From: Streptohalobacillus salinus
Lineage (GTDB): Bacteria > Bacillota > Bacilli > Bacillales > Amphibacillaceae
Direction of reading: 5' to 3'
DNA length: 64,000 nt
NCBI RefSeq assembly: GCF_003201605.1
Contig: NZ_QJJR01000004.1
Coordinates: 62,001-126,000, forward strand
Shown: piece by piece, positions 8,705 through 16,894 of the stretch
How the letters are laid out: each line of letters opens with the position of its first letter
How positions within the stretch are numbered: position 1 is the stretch's first letter
Translations under genes and position numbers: made by a program
Notes under the pieces: generated by a model
Seen by the model: the letters and a program-made list of their open reading frames with translations, nothing else
Told to the model about the DNA's origin: nothing
Database searches by the model: none

Positions 8705-10357
8705 ATGATTGTGGAAATAGATGTTCAATCGATATTATTTGAGTTTATTGGTGGTTTAGGTATTTTCTTACTCGGTATTAAATACATGGGTGAAGGGCTT
8801 CAGAAAACTGCCGGCGATCGACTAAAAGATTTACTAGACAAGTTTACGAGTAATCCTTTCATGGGTGTACTTGCAGGTATTGTAGTTACGATACTTATTC
8901 AAACAAGTTCAGGGACGACCGTACTAGCTGTTGGTTTAGTAAATGCTGGTTTTATGACGTTACGCCAGTCAATTGGTGTAATCATGGGTGCGAATATTGG
9001 GACGACCGTGACTGCCTTCATTATCGGTATTGATATAGAAGCATACGCGTTGCCGATCCTCGCTCTTGGTGCAATGATGTTATTCTTTTTTAAAAATCAA
9101 AAATTACAAAATTATGGTCAAACAATCTTTGGATTTGGTGCATTGTTCTTCGGTTTAGATTTAATGGGAAGTGGATTATCCCCCTTAAGAGACCTCGAAG
9201 CTTTCCGTGAACTGACTGTACAAATGTCGGAAGTACCAATACTTGGTGTAGTTATCGGTATGGTATTTACATTTGTTGTCCAAAGCTCAAGTGCTACAAT
9301 TGGGATATTGCAAAGCTTATTAGGGCAAGAAATGATTAAACTTGATGCGGCAATGCCAGTTCTATTTGGTAACAACATTGGTACGACGATCACAGCTATT
9401 ATTGCTTCAATTGGGGCATCAATTGCTGCCCGTCGAGCGGCTTTAACACACGTGATTTTTAATCTGATAGGCGCAATTATTATTTTAATGTTGCTTAATC
9501 CTTATACAGCACTCATATCCTATATTTCAGAACAATTGGTACTGAATTCTGAAATGACAATCGCATTTGCCCACGGGATATTTAACTTTGCAAACGTGTT
9601 GTTATTCTTCCCGTTTATAGGTTTACTAGCTGCACTTGTAACTAAACTTATTCCTGGTGAAGATTCTGTTATGGAATTTGAGCCAACGCACTTGGACCCA
9701 ATTTTCATTCAACAGTCACCTAGTTTTGCTTTAGAACAAGCAAAAGAAGAGATAATCAAAATGGCTGAATATGCATACCGTGGATTAGAGGAAACAGCTC
9801 TATTTTTAAACAATCATGATCAAAAACATGCGGATAATGCCTTTCAAATTGAAAATGCATTAAATAAATTAGACCGTGAAATTACGGAGTATTTGATTCA
9901 ACTATCTTCGGCACAACTTTCTGATCAAGATAGTGAGAAACACTCGGCTCTAATTAATTCCGTACGTGATATCGAACGAATCGGTGATCACTTTGAAAAT
10001 GTTGTGGAGCTTGTTCAGTTTAAAGTTTCTAATAAAATTGTTATTACCGACGGTGCTAAGGCAGATTTAAATGAGATGATTGAATTGACAAACCGCGCAT
10101 TCCGCGAATCAATCGAATCAATTTCTGAAATGAACCGTGATAAAGCATTAGAGGTTGTTAAGTTAGAGAATCAAATTGATCGCATGGAAAAATCTTTCCG
10201 CAAAAAACATATTATTCGTTTAAATGAAGGGTCTTGTACGGGATCTTCTGGTATCGTTTATGTGGATATTCTAAGTAATTTAGAACGGATTGGAGACCAT
10301 GCCTTGAACATCGCTGAAGATGTGTTAGGTGAAAAAATTCCTGAGACAGTTCACTAA
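8705..10357 (+). CDS. Na/Pi cotransporter family protein with PhoU-like domain
   Basis: A 550-residue transporter of the PNaS type. Two inverted-topology repeats each carry the family signature: QTSSGTT near residue 69 and QSSSAT near residue 197. Eight or so membrane segments end near residue 320. The C-terminal 200 residues form two PhoU-like helical bundles (ENALNKLD, SVRDIERIGDH, LSNLERIGDHALNIAE). It probably imports phosphate with sodium, although YqeW-type proteins are largely uncharacterised. AGAAGGGA precedes ATG 8705. It stands alone, followed by an inverted repeat. Confidence 0.9.
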   Translation: MIVEIDVQSILFEFIGGLGIFLLGIKYMGEGLQKTAGDRLKDLLDKFTSNPFMGVLAGIVVTILIQTSSGTTVLAVGLVNAGFMTLRQSIGVIMGANIGTTVTAFIIGIDIEAYALPILALGAMMLFFFKNQKLQNYGQTIFGFGALFFGLDLMGSGLSPLRDLEAFRELTVQMSEVPILGVVIGMVFTFVVQSSSATIGILQSLLGQEMIKLDAAMPVLFGNNIGTTITAIIASIGASIAARRAALTHVIFNLIGAIIILMLLNPYTALISYISEQLVLNSEMTIAFAHGIFNFANVLLFFPFIGLLAALVTKLIPGEDSVMEFEPTHLDPIFIQQSPSFALEQAKEEIIKMAEYAYRGLEETALFLNNHDQKHADNAFQIENALNKLDREITEYLIQLSSAQLSDQDSEKHSALINSVRDIERIGDHFENVVELVQFKVSNKIVITDGAKADLNEMIELTNRAFRESIESISEMNRDKALEVVKLENQIDRMEKSFRKKHIIRLNEGSCTGSSGIVYVDILSNLERIGDHALNIAEDVLGEKIPETVH

Positions 10358-10379
10358 AAAATTATTAATACAGCATGTC

Positions 10380-10413
10380 TTGAGTAAGTATGAATCCTTT
10401 CATACTTACTCAA
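10380..10413 (+). terminator. Inverted repeat after the Na/Pi transporter gene
   Basis: A perfect 14-bp repeat, TTGAGTAAGTATGA (10380-10393) and TCATACTTACTCAA (10400-10413), with a 6-nt loop. There is no clear T run, so termination is likely but not certain. Confidence 0.55.
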
Positions 10414-10467
10414 ACTGTTGTTATTACAGCTAACTCACAAATTGATCTATCTTTTTAAAGAAAGCTA

Positions 10468-10496
10468 TTGACGATTTAAATTGTACGTGATATATT
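10468..10496 (+). promoter_or_regulatory. SigA promoter of the tRNA cluster
   Basis: TTGACG (10468-10473), a 17-bp spacer and TATATT (10491-10496) lie about 45 bp before the first tRNA. This is near consensus, as expected for stable RNA. Confidence 0.8.
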
Positions 10497-10541
10497 ATTA
10501 AACGTCGCTGAGTTATTCATTGTTGCTCAGAAGATGATTAT

Positions 10542-10616
10542 TCCACAGTAGCTCAGTGGTAGAGCAATCGGCTGTTAACCGATCGGTCGTAGGTTCGAGT
10601 CCTACCTGTGGAGCCA
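10542..10616 (+). tRNA. tRNA-Asn (GTT)
   Basis: The acceptor TCCACAG pairs with CTGTGGA. The anticodon loop is CTGTTAA with GTT. G73 and an encoded CCA end the gene. It is the first of six tRNAs in one transcription unit. Confidence 0.97.
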
Positions 10617-10620
10617 TTAT

Positions 10621-10697
10621 GGCGGTGTAGCTCAGCTGGCTAGAGCGTACGGTTCATACCCGTGAGGTCGGGGGTTCGATCCCCTCCGCCGCTACCA
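10621..10697 (+). tRNA. tRNA-Met (CAT), elongator
   Basis: A cloverleaf with acceptor GGCGGTG, a CAT anticodon in GGTTCATACC and an encoded CCA. It does not begin with the CGCGGGG-type acceptor of initiator tRNA, so it is elongator Met. Confidence 0.93.
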
Positions 10698-10727
10698 TAA
10701 TATTTTAATACGTTGATTTTCTATAAT

Positions 10728-10804
10728 GGCGGTCGTGGTGAAGTGGTTAACACATCGGATTGTGGTTCCGACATGCGTGGGTTCGATCCCCACCGGTCGC
10801 CCCA
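10728..10804 (+). tRNA. tRNA-His (GTG)
   Basis: The acceptor GCGGTCG is preceded by an encoded G-1 at 10728, facing C73. This is the identity element of histidine tRNA. The anticodon is GTG and CCA is encoded. Confidence 0.96.
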
Positions 10805-10809
10805 TTAAA

Positions 10810-10886
10810 GGACCCTTAGCTCAGTTGGTTAGAGCTATCGGCTCATAACCGATCGGTCGCAGGTTCGAATCCTGCAGGGTCCACCA
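10810..10886 (+). tRNA. tRNA-Ile2 (CAT, predicted lysidine-modified)
   Basis: The acceptor GGACCCT pairs with AGGGTCC, with anticodon CAT. The body (TAGCTCAGTTGGTTAGAGC, CGGCTCATAACCG) resembles the Firmicutes AUA-reading isoleucine tRNA, whose C34 is changed to lysidine by TilS, rather than the Met tRNAs. CCA is encoded. Confidence 0.8.
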
Positions 10887-10899
10887 TTTGACGTATCGC

Positions 10900-10992
10900 G
10901 GAGGAATACCCAAGTCCGGCTGAAGGGATCGGTCTTGAAAACCGACAGGGGCTTCACGGCTCGCGGGGGTTCGAATCCCTCTTCCTCCGCCA
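10900..10992 (+). tRNA. tRNA-Ser (TGA)
   Basis: 93 nt with a long variable arm, acceptor GGAGGAA/TTCCTCC, anticodon TGA, G73 and an encoded CCA. Confidence 0.96.
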
Positions 10993-11009
10993 TTACAATT
11001 TTATATTTA

Positions 11010-11082
11010 GGCTCGGTAGCTCAGTCGGTAGAGCAACGGATTGAAGCTCCGTGTGTCGGCGGTTCGATTCCGTCCCGAGCCA
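11010..11082 (+). tRNA. tRNA-Phe (GAA), no encoded CCA
   Basis: Acceptor GGCTCGG/CCGAGCC with anticodon loop TTGAAGC (GAA). A73 is followed by CTT, so CCA must be added by a nucleotidyltransferase. The other five tRNAs in the cluster encode CCA. Confidence 0.95.
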
Positions 11083-11085
11083 CTT

Positions 11086-11120
11086 AAAAAGACAACTTAG
11101 TTAGCTAAGTTGTCTTTTTT
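11086..11120 (+). terminator. Rho-independent terminator of the tRNA cluster
   Basis: AAAAAGACAACTTAG, loop TTAG, CTAAGTTGTCTTTTTT: a near-perfect stem with a six-T tail. Confidence 0.93.
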
Positions 11121-11187
11121 ATGTTTAAATTTATCGAAAAGTGGAACTAGAAGAGAGTAAGTATACTTGGAAAAGGTGGGGATGTCG

Positions 11188-11694
11188 ATGGACAAGGAAA
11201 AACAGAAAAACTTAAAAAAAATGTTAGAGAGTGAATTAAAAAACTTGCATGAAATAGTTAAACGACATAAAGAAGAAACATTAGCATCAACTGAACTATC
11301 TCATTATGATAACCATCCAGGCGATGAAGGTTCTGACTTATATAATGAAGAGTTACAACAAGCATTGAATGAAAAAGATCGTCAATACCTAGAAGAAATT
11401 AAAGCTGCCCTAACGCGGATGGAAATTGGCACATACGGAAAGTGTGAAGTTTGCGGTAAACCAATTGCCTACGCACGCTTAGAAGCACTGCCAACGACAA
11501 CGACTTGTATTGATCATGCGGATACGGATGAGGCAGATCAAACCTATCATTCAAAAGAAGGTTTGGCGGTTGATGATGTTGATGCGCTAGCTCAATTAGA
11601 GGAATTTGGGTCTTCTGATTCAAAAGCTGAACAATCGAAACAAACAACGAAAGATCCATTTGATCACGTAAGTAAGGATTCGAAACATGTCTAA
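11188..11694 (+). CDS. TraR/DksA-family zinc-finger protein (YteA/YocK type)
   Basis: A 168-residue protein. An N-terminal coiled-coil region (about 1-75) contains the DNHPGDEGSDLYNEE motif. The DksA-type zinc finger follows: CEVCGKPI and, 18 residues on, CIDH, so the fourth ligand may be His instead of Cys. The C-terminal tail is acidic and polar. Relatives in Bacillus (YteA, YocK) are stress or sporulation proteins of unknown mechanism that probably touch RNA polymerase. ATG 11188 has the best spacing to AAGGTGGGG; a TTG at 11167 and an ATG at 11182 are in frame. Confidence 0.85.
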   Translation: MDKEKQKNLKKMLESELKNLHEIVKRHKEETLASTELSHYDNHPGDEGSDLYNEELQQALNEKDRQYLEEIKAALTRMEIGTYGKCEVCGKPIAYARLEALPTTTTCIDHADTDEADQTYHSKEGLAVDDVDALAQLEEFGSSDSKAEQSKQTTKDPFDHVSKDSKHV

Positions 11695-11831
11695 ATAAAT
11701 CGGACGTATTTTGATAAACGCGAGAAGCAAAACGTTTGCTTGAAATGTTTATCTTTGTTAAAGTATGGGTATAGTAATAGTGAACATTTTGTGAACTTTA
11801 ATCTTTAAAAATATCAAGGAGGAATTTAACA

Positions 11832-12443
11832 ATGAGTAAATTTGTATTACCAGAATTACCTTATGCATACGATGCACTAGAGCCTTATATCGATAAAGAA
11901 ACGATGAACATTCACCATACGAAGCACCACAATGGTTATGTTACTAAATTAAATGCTGCGTTAGAAGGGCATGATGAATTAAGCGAAAAATCAATTGAGG
12001 ATTTAGTTGCTGATTTAAATTCAGTGCCTGAAGATATTAAAACAGCTGTACGTAATAACGGTGGTGGACACTTAAACCATAGCTTGTTCTGGTCAGTTCT
12101 TACACCGGATAGTGGAAAAGAACCAACAGGTGAACTAAAACAAGCGATTGAGGAAAAATTCGGTGGTTTTGATGCGTTCAAAGAAACATTTGAAAATACT
12201 GCAGCGACTCGCTTTGGTTCAGGGTGGGCATGGCTTGTTGTTAATAACGGTAAGTTAGAAGTTATGAGCACACCAAATCAAGATAACCCAGTTACTGACG
12301 GTAAAACCCCAATTCTTGGCATTGATGTTTGGGAGCATGCGTATTACTTGAAGTATCAAAACAAGCGTCCAGAATATATTTCAGCGTTTTGGAACATCGT
12401 TAATTGGGAAAAGGTTGGAGAACTCTATAACAACGCAAAATAA
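11832..12443 (+). CDS. sodA: Superoxide dismutase, Mn/Fe family
   Basis: A 203-residue superoxide dismutase that converts superoxide to oxygen and peroxide in the cytoplasm. Metal ligands are visible: His in NIHHTKHH, His in LNHSLFW, and the final D-x3-H motif [18 protein letters not shown]. The sequence context is closest to the Mn-type enzymes of Bacillus. AAGGAGG stands 8 bases before ATG 11832. It has its own terminator. No catalase gene appears in the window. Confidence 0.95.
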   Translation: MSKFVLPELPYAYDALEPYIDKETMNIHHTKHHNGYVTKLNAALEGHDELSEKSIEDLVADLNSVPEDIKTAVRNNGGGHLNHSLFWSVLTPDSGKEPTGELKQAIEEKFGGFDAFKETFENTAATRFGSGWAWLVVNNGKLEVMSTPNQDNPVTDGKTPILGIDVWEHAYYLKYQNKRPEYISAFWNIVNWEKVGELYNNAK

Positions 12444-12455
12444 TCAAATACTTTT

Positions 12456-12489
12456 AAAGAATCTCATCTTAATTGGTGAGATTCTTTTT
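12456..12489 (+). terminator. Rho-independent terminator of sodA
   Basis: AAAGAATCTCA (12456-12466) pairs with TGAGATTCTTT (12477-12487), followed by Ts. Confidence 0.88.
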
Positions 12490-12571
12490 GTTTACCTGAT
12501 AATCATGCTATAATTAAAATTCATGTACGTTTATCAATCACAATATGAAATCAAATATAAGGATGTCGATT

Positions 12572-14713
12572 ATGGCTAAAAAGAAAAAAAGAACAACCAT
12601 TCCAATCAGATTAAACGTTTTCTTTCTGTTTGTCTTCCTTCTTTTCTCGGTACTCATCTTACAACTTGGTGTCGTTCAAATATTAAATGGTGAGGAAGCT
12701 AGAGAAAAATTAAACGAGACAGAGAATACAAAATCAACCATCGCAGTCCCGAGAGGACTTATGTATGATCGTTATGGTCGATTAGTGTTGGACAATGAGC
12801 CGGTGCGCTCGATTACTTACACGCCCCCTAAAAACGGTGATTCTAATCAAACAAAGTTAGAAATTGCTGACAAGTTAGCAGCTTTAATGCGTATGGAAGA
12901 AAGTGATGAAGACTTAGACGAGTTAATTAGAGAGCGTGATAAAAAAGAGTTTTGGTATGTATACGATCGAGAACACCGCCTAGCCGTTCAAGAGCGATTA
13001 AGTGAAGAGGACAGTGAGCTAGATGCAAGTGCGCGTTATCAACGGGAGTTAGATTTGATAACTGCAGAGGATTACAACATGTTTGATTGGTCAGATCCGC
13101 ACCTGTTAAACACTGTGGCGATAAAAAAAGAATTAGATCAAGCGTTCGAGTTATCTGCTCATACCATTAAAAACGAGGGTGTCACCGAAGAAGAGTACGC
13201 GTTGATATCTGAGAATTTAGGAGAGTTGCCGGGCATTGATGCAAAAATAGATTGGAATAGAGTACGTCCATATGGTAGCCTATTTCAAAGTTTTATTGGT
13301 AATGTGAGTTCCTCAGACGCGGGAATCCCGAGGGATAATCAAGAATATTACCTGAACTTAGGTTACAGTTTAAATGACCGAGTGGGAGAATCTGGGCTTG
13401 AATTATCATATGAATCTTATTTAAGAGGTCGTAAAGAAATTATCCAATACACAACGGATAATGATGGAAATATATTAGGTACCAATACCGTGCGTGAAGG
13501 CCAAAGTGGACACGATCTAGTTCTGACTGTAGATATGGATTTTCAAGCAGCGCTAGATGAAATTGTTAAAGACGAGCTTGAAACGTATATTAATCAGGAT
13601 CCTTATCGAAATCGATTTATGTCAGATGCGTTGGTAGCCGTTTTAGATCCACAGACGGGTGATGTCCTGGCGTTATCGGCAGCACATTATAACCGTGGTG
13701 ATAATGAATATGTTGATGAAGCATATCGGACGATCTATGATGCCCATATACCAGGATCAATTGTAAAAGGAGCAACCGTGCTCACAGGTTATCAGCAGGA
13801 TGTTATTGATATTGGGACAGTTTTTAATGATCGACCAATTAAAATTGCTGGGACGCAAGTTAAAAAATCTTGGCGTGATTTTGGTTTAATCAATGATTTG
13901 GGAGCATTGGAACAATCATCCAACGTCTATATGTTTGAAATTGCCATGCGGATTTCTGGCGCCACATATAATTATGATGAACCATTATATAATTTTGACA
14001 GAAGTAGTTTTCAAACAATGCGTAATTCGTTCCATCAATTCGGGTTAGGATCTAAAACAGGGATTGATTTACCTTTTGAATCAACAGGGTATGTTGGAAC
14101 GAACATCCAAGATGGTGGTTTGCTGTTGGACTACGCAATTGGCCAGTATGATACGTTCACAACGCTGCAATTGGCACAATATGTTTCAACAATTGCAAAT
14201 GATGGTTACCGTTTAAGTCCGCGTATCGTCAAAGAAGTGCGGGAAACGAATGGAAATAAAGAGTTACTAGGTCCTGTGCTTGAAAGTTATAGTCCGAACG
14301 CTCTCAATCGTATTGCCGTAGATGAACGATATATCGAACGTGTCCAACAAGGATTTAGACAAGCAGCTACGGATGGTACAGGTCGAACACACTGGGCAAA
14401 TAACCCCTACAACGTGGCGATTAAAACGGGTACTGCTCAAAATGAATTTACTGAAGATGGGGCAAAACAGTACACAAACAATTTAACTTTAGTCGGGTAT
14501 GCACCATTTGAGGAGCCGGAATTAGCATTTGCGATTGTTGTACCACGTGCAGGCGTTGGTAACGATCAAAATGGAATCCATCACAACATTGGTAACCGTT
14601 TAGTTGATGAGTATTTTAAAATTAAAGCAGAACATAATCAAGGGATTACAGTATCAGAAGATGAAACCTTAGCAGACGGGGTAGCTAATACCGTTACTGA
14701 AGAAAATGATTAA
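12572..14713 (+). CDS. pbpA: Class B penicillin-binding protein (PBP2a/PbpA type)
   Basis: A 713-residue peptidoglycan transpeptidase. A basic N-terminus is followed by one membrane anchor (about 14-35). Next come the dimerisation domain starting VPRGLMYDRYGR and a long acidic insertion. The transpeptidase domain carries the active-site SxxK in PGSIVKGAT, SxN in EQSSNVY and KTG in IKTGTAQNE. Its place after sodA matches Bacillus pbpA, the elongation-specific PBP of rod cells. ATG 12572 has TAAGG about 9 bases upstream; in-frame ATGs at 12545 and 12563 are less well placed. Confidence 0.93.
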   Translation: MAKKKKRTTIPIRLNVFFLFVFLLFSVLILQLGVVQILNGEEAREKLNETENTKSTIAVPRGLMYDRYGRLVLDNEPVRSITYTPPKNGDSNQTKLEIADKLAALMRMEESDEDLDELIRERDKKEFWYVYDREHRLAVQERLSEEDSELDASARYQRELDLITAEDYNMFDWSDPHLLNTVAIKKELDQAFELSAHTIKNEGVTEEEYALISENLGELPGIDAKIDWNRVRPYGSLFQSFIGNVSSSDAGIPRDNQEYYLNLGYSLNDRVGESGLELSYESYLRGRKEIIQYTTDNDGNILGTNTVREGQSGHDLVLTVDMDFQAALDEIVKDELETYINQDPYRNRFMSDALVAVLDPQTGDVLALSAAHYNRGDNEYVDEAYRTIYDAHIPGSIVKGATVLTGYQQDVIDIGTVFNDRPIKIAGTQVKKSWRDFGLINDLGALEQSSNVYMFEIAMRISGATYNYDEPLYNFDRSSFQTMRNSFHQFGLGSKTGIDLPFESTGYVGTNIQDGGLLLDYAIGQYDTFTTLQLAQYVSTIANDGYRLSPRIVKEVRETNGNKELLGPVLESYSPNALNRIAVDERYIERVQQGFRQAATDGTGRTHWANNPYNVAIKTGTAQNEFTEDGAKQYTNNLTLVGYAPFEEPELAFAIVVPRAGVGNDQNGIHHNIGNRLVDEYFKIKAEHNQGITVSEDETLADGVANTVTEEND

Positions 14714-14740
14714 AGCGATGGCCAACTTGGCCATCGCTTT
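14712..14740. terminator. Bidirectional terminator between pbpA and the convergent gene
   Basis: AAAGCGATGGCC (14712-14723) and GGCCATCGCTTT (14729-14740) form a 12-bp stem that overlaps the pbpA stop codon. It serves two converging genes. Confidence 0.8.
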
Positions 14741-14749
14741 AATCAACTA

Positions 14750-15301
14750 TTAATTCTCTTTCGTTGCGATTGTTTCAACGACTTCGTCTAAGGACATATC
14801 ACGGTTTAGTTCAAACTCACCAATTTGGATATTGGTTCCGTATCCGTTGTCGTAGAGATAAGTAACGAACTCATCTCTGGAGTCAATTAAACTAGCAACC
14901 ATTAAATAATTTGCTACTTCTGTAATTGTCATACCAGGCTGGATAGAAAGAATAAAACTATCGGTTTCTGATGTCGTATCGCCGGGTGTATCTTCATCGG
15001 TCGAATTTTGATCGGGTTGTTCGGGGGAGGATGGCTCAGTACTTTCTTCAGTTTCTTCATCATTTTCAGAAAGATCATTCTCTTCAATTGATGTATTATT
15101 TTCATTTACTTGTGGTGTTGTTTCGTGTTCTTGGTCACTAATATAATAACCTTCGGCTGTTAATGCTTCAATCATCTCCTGAGTAGATTGTTCTTTTTCA
15201 ACGATTACTGTTTCTGTTTCAAAGAAAAAGTAATAGTAAACAAGCATAGAGAGAGTAGCTGCAAACAGACCTAAGGAAAAGTATCGTAATGATTGCTTCA
15301 T
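14750..15301 (-). CDS. Membrane-anchored protein with an MltG/YceG-like N-terminal module, no catalytic domain
   Basis: A 183-residue protein with a membrane segment at about 8-27. An extracytoplasmic linker very rich in Glu, Ser, Thr and Asp follows (about 55-110). The C-terminal domain of about 70 residues has the pattern IQPGMTITEVANYL, FVTYLYDNGY, IGEFELNRDMSLDEVVE. This pattern resembles the LysM-like substrate-binding part that precedes the catalytic domain in MltG lytic transglycosylases, but the catalytic Glu domain is absent. It may bind glycan or partner another hydrolase. It is 12 bp downstream of another membrane protein on the same strand, so probably co-transcribed. Confidence 0.65.
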   Translation of the reverse strand: MKQSLRYFSLGLFAATLSMLVYYYFFFETETVIVEKEQSTQEMIEALTAEGYYISDQEHETTPQVNENNTSIEENDLSENDEETEESTEPSSPEQPDQNSTDEDTPGDTTSETDSFILSIQPGMTITEVANYLMVASLIDSRDEFVTYLYDNGYGTNIQIGEFELNRDMSLDEVVETIATKEN

Positions 15302-15313
15302 AACATATCCCTC

Positions 15314-15658
15314 TTATCTTGTTTTAATTAATTGATTGATGAGAATTTCAACATCGTAAGCACTCAGTTGAGTTATTTGACTAATTTGACTGATAGACTT
15401 TCCGTTCTCATAGAGTGCCTCTACTCTGGATTGAAGTGGCGATTTAGGTTGAGAAGTGAAATTGAAATCAAGTTCTTCAGGCATAAGCTCTTCTTCTAAA
15501 ATTTTTATTTTTTTCTTTAATTGATAAGCTTCTTGCATTTGATTTAATGACAATTGTTCAAGTTGCGTTTCAATTGATTTAAATCGATCACTGGCGAAAA
15601 ATGAACTAATAAACAATAGTGTGCTTATAATAAGTAATGTAATAATAACAGTTAACAT
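15314..15658 (-). CDS. Single-pass membrane protein with coiled coil and C-terminal helix-turn-helix-like segment
   Basis: The frame encodes 114 residues from ATG 15658, chosen because AAAGGAGG lies just upstream. An N-terminal membrane segment (about 2-20) is followed by a coiled-coil-like stretch (about 25-60). The C-terminal 40 residues read like a short helix-turn-helix (VEALYENGKSISQISQITQLS). This layout resembles DUF2802/SwrB-like proteins of Bacilli, but I cannot fix the family. It likely forms an operon with the MltG-like gene. Confidence 0.6.
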   Translation of the reverse strand: MLTVIITLLIISTLLFISSFFASDRFKSIETQLEQLSLNQMQEAYQLKKKIKILEEELMPEELDFNFTSQPKSPLQSRVEALYENGKSISQISQITQLSAYDVEILINQLIKTR

Positions 15659-15736
15659 GGCAACCTCCTTTATTTCTCCTTTAGTTATATCATACTTAGT
15701 AAAAGACAGCAAAAAGATTCGAGGGAAGATTATGCA

Positions 15737-15762
15737 AAAAACAAATAGATATATTTGTTTTT
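15737..15762. repeat. AT-rich perfect inverted repeat
   Basis: AAAAACAAATA (15737-15747) and TATTTGTTTTT (15752-15762) with a 4-nt loop lie in the divergent intergenic space immediately before the rpmG promoter. It could be an operator or a weak terminator-like hairpin. Confidence 0.5.
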
Positions 15763-15765
15763 CCC

Positions 15766-15794
15766 TTGAATTATTCTTAAAGGTTTGGTAATAT
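15766..15794 (+). promoter_or_regulatory. SigA promoter of rpmG
   Basis: TTGAAT (15766-15771), a 17-bp spacer and TAATAT (15789-15794), about 60 bp before rpmG. Confidence 0.65.
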
Positions 15795-15855
15795 GAATTA
15801 GTCTGAAAATGATAATTTTTGATATTTGATAGCTGAAAAGTTTGGAGGGATAATC

Positions 15856-16005
15856 ATGCGTGTAAACATCACTTTAGCGTGTACTGAAACAGGCGATCGT
15901 AACTACATTACGACAAAAAATAAACGTACAAACCCAGAGCGTATTGAAATGAAGAAATATTGCCCACGTTTAATGAAACATACGCTTCACCGCGAAACAA
16001 AATAA
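15856..16005 (+). CDS. rpmG: 50S ribosomal protein L33 (zinc-ligand-poor form)
   Basis: A 49-residue L33. It begins [17 protein letters not shown] and ends [17 protein letters not shown], matching the RpmGA type. Of the four cysteines of zinc-binding L33 only the first of each pair remains: C-x2-C has become CTET and the second pair CPRL. Zinc binding is therefore unlikely, so this is a C-minus form. GGAGGGA precedes ATG 15856. Gene order rpmG then 5-formyl-THF cyclo-ligase matches Bacillus. Confidence 0.95.
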   Translation: MRVNITLACTETGDRNYITTKNKRTNPERIEMKKYCPRLMKHTLHRETK

Positions 16006-16012
16006 GTACACT

Positions 16013-16050
16013 AAAACTCTTATCGCAATTGGTGCAGATAAGAGTTTTTT
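16013..16050 (+). terminator. Rho-independent terminator of rpmG
   Basis: The stem AAACTCTTATC with GATAAGAGTTT is followed by a T run. It ends about 20 bp before the next start codon, so some read-through is possible. Confidence 0.85.
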
Positions 16051-16070
16051 GTATATAAGGTGGTTTTTAT

Positions 16071-16625
16071 ATGAGCGAACAAAGTAAATACCAACTAAGA
16101 AAAAAGCAGTTAGAAATCTTAGGTAACTTAACAGAGCGTGAAAGAGCGGAGATTTCATATGCATTACATAACGCGTTAACGAAAGCACCTGTATATAAAA
16201 ATGCCGCGATTATCGGAATTACTTTAGCACAATCACACGAGTGGCATACAGACTTAATTATTCAAGAGGCTTTAAATGAAGGAAAGAAAATTGTTGTTCC
16301 TGTTTGTGAACCAAAAACTAAAACAATGATATTTTATCCGCTATCATCTATTGATGATGTTGCTCCTGGTCATTTTAATATTAGAGAACCAATCGTAGAC
16401 CACGTAACGCCAATTGATAAAGACAAGATTGATTTATTGATTGTCCCTGGTTTGGTCTTTGATGAAGCACGTTATCGAATTGGTCATGGTGGAGGTTATT
16501 ATGATCGTTTTCTTGCAACATTTTCCGGTGTGTCGTTATCTTTAGTATGGAAAGAACAAATGGTTAAACATTTTGATCACGAGTATTTCGATGAGCCGGT
16601 TGATCAATTAATTATCGTGGAGTAA
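16071..16625 (+). CDS. 5-formyltetrahydrofolate cyclo-ligase
   Basis: A 184-residue enzyme of the MTHFS family that converts 5-formyl-THF to 5,10-methenyl-THF with ATP. The basic N-terminal ATP-contact segment (YQLRKKQ) and the signature PGLVFDEARYRIGHGGGYYDRF near residues 128-149 are present. The length fits the family. It corresponds to Bacillus yqgN by position after rpmG. ATAAGGTGG stands about 8 bases before ATG 16071. Confidence 0.93.
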   Translation: MSEQSKYQLRKKQLEILGNLTERERAEISYALHNALTKAPVYKNAAIIGITLAQSHEWHTDLIIQEALNEGKKIVVPVCEPKTKTMIFYPLSSIDDVAPGHFNIREPIVDHVTPIDKDKIDLLIVPGLVFDEARYRIGHGGGYYDRFLATFSGVSLSLVWKEQMVKHFDHEYFDEPVDQLIIVE

Positions 16626-16688
16626 ATTATAAGATGACTTTGTTTACCAATTGACGAGCTTTTTTGTTATAATAGGAATGGTGATAAA

Positions 16689-16877
16689 ATGAAAACGTAC
16701 CATGATGTGCAAAAATTATTATTACGATTTGGAATTTATACATATATGGGTGATCGTGATGCAGAGCTAGAACTAAGTCTAATTGAATTAAAGGCACTAA
16801 GACATGAAGGTGTACTTACTGATGATGAGTATTATCAGTCATTGCGAATTATACTACACGAAAAATCAACCAATTAA
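16689..16877 (+). CDS. yqgQ: YqgQ family small protein (DUF910)
   Basis: A 62-residue protein matching YqgQ: MKTYHDVQKLLLRFG at the N-terminus and the helical LIELKALRHEGVLTDDEYYQ segment. YqgQ is a small three-helix protein of unknown function, structurally suggested to bind single-stranded nucleic acid. It sits 17 bp upstream of the glucokinase gene, as in Bacillus, and is probably co-transcribed with it. The rhomboid protease gene gluP, which precedes yqgQ in Bacillus, is absent. Confidence 0.88.
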   Translation: MKTYHDVQKLLLRFGIYTYMGDRDAELELSLIELKALRHEGVLTDDEYYQSLRIILHEKSTN

Positions 16878-16894
16878 AGAGAGGATTGAATCGA

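Noticed and set aside
10810-10886. Second elongator or initiator tRNA-Met
   Set aside because: The acceptor and stem sequence follow the tRNA-Ile2 pattern and not those of Met tRNAs.
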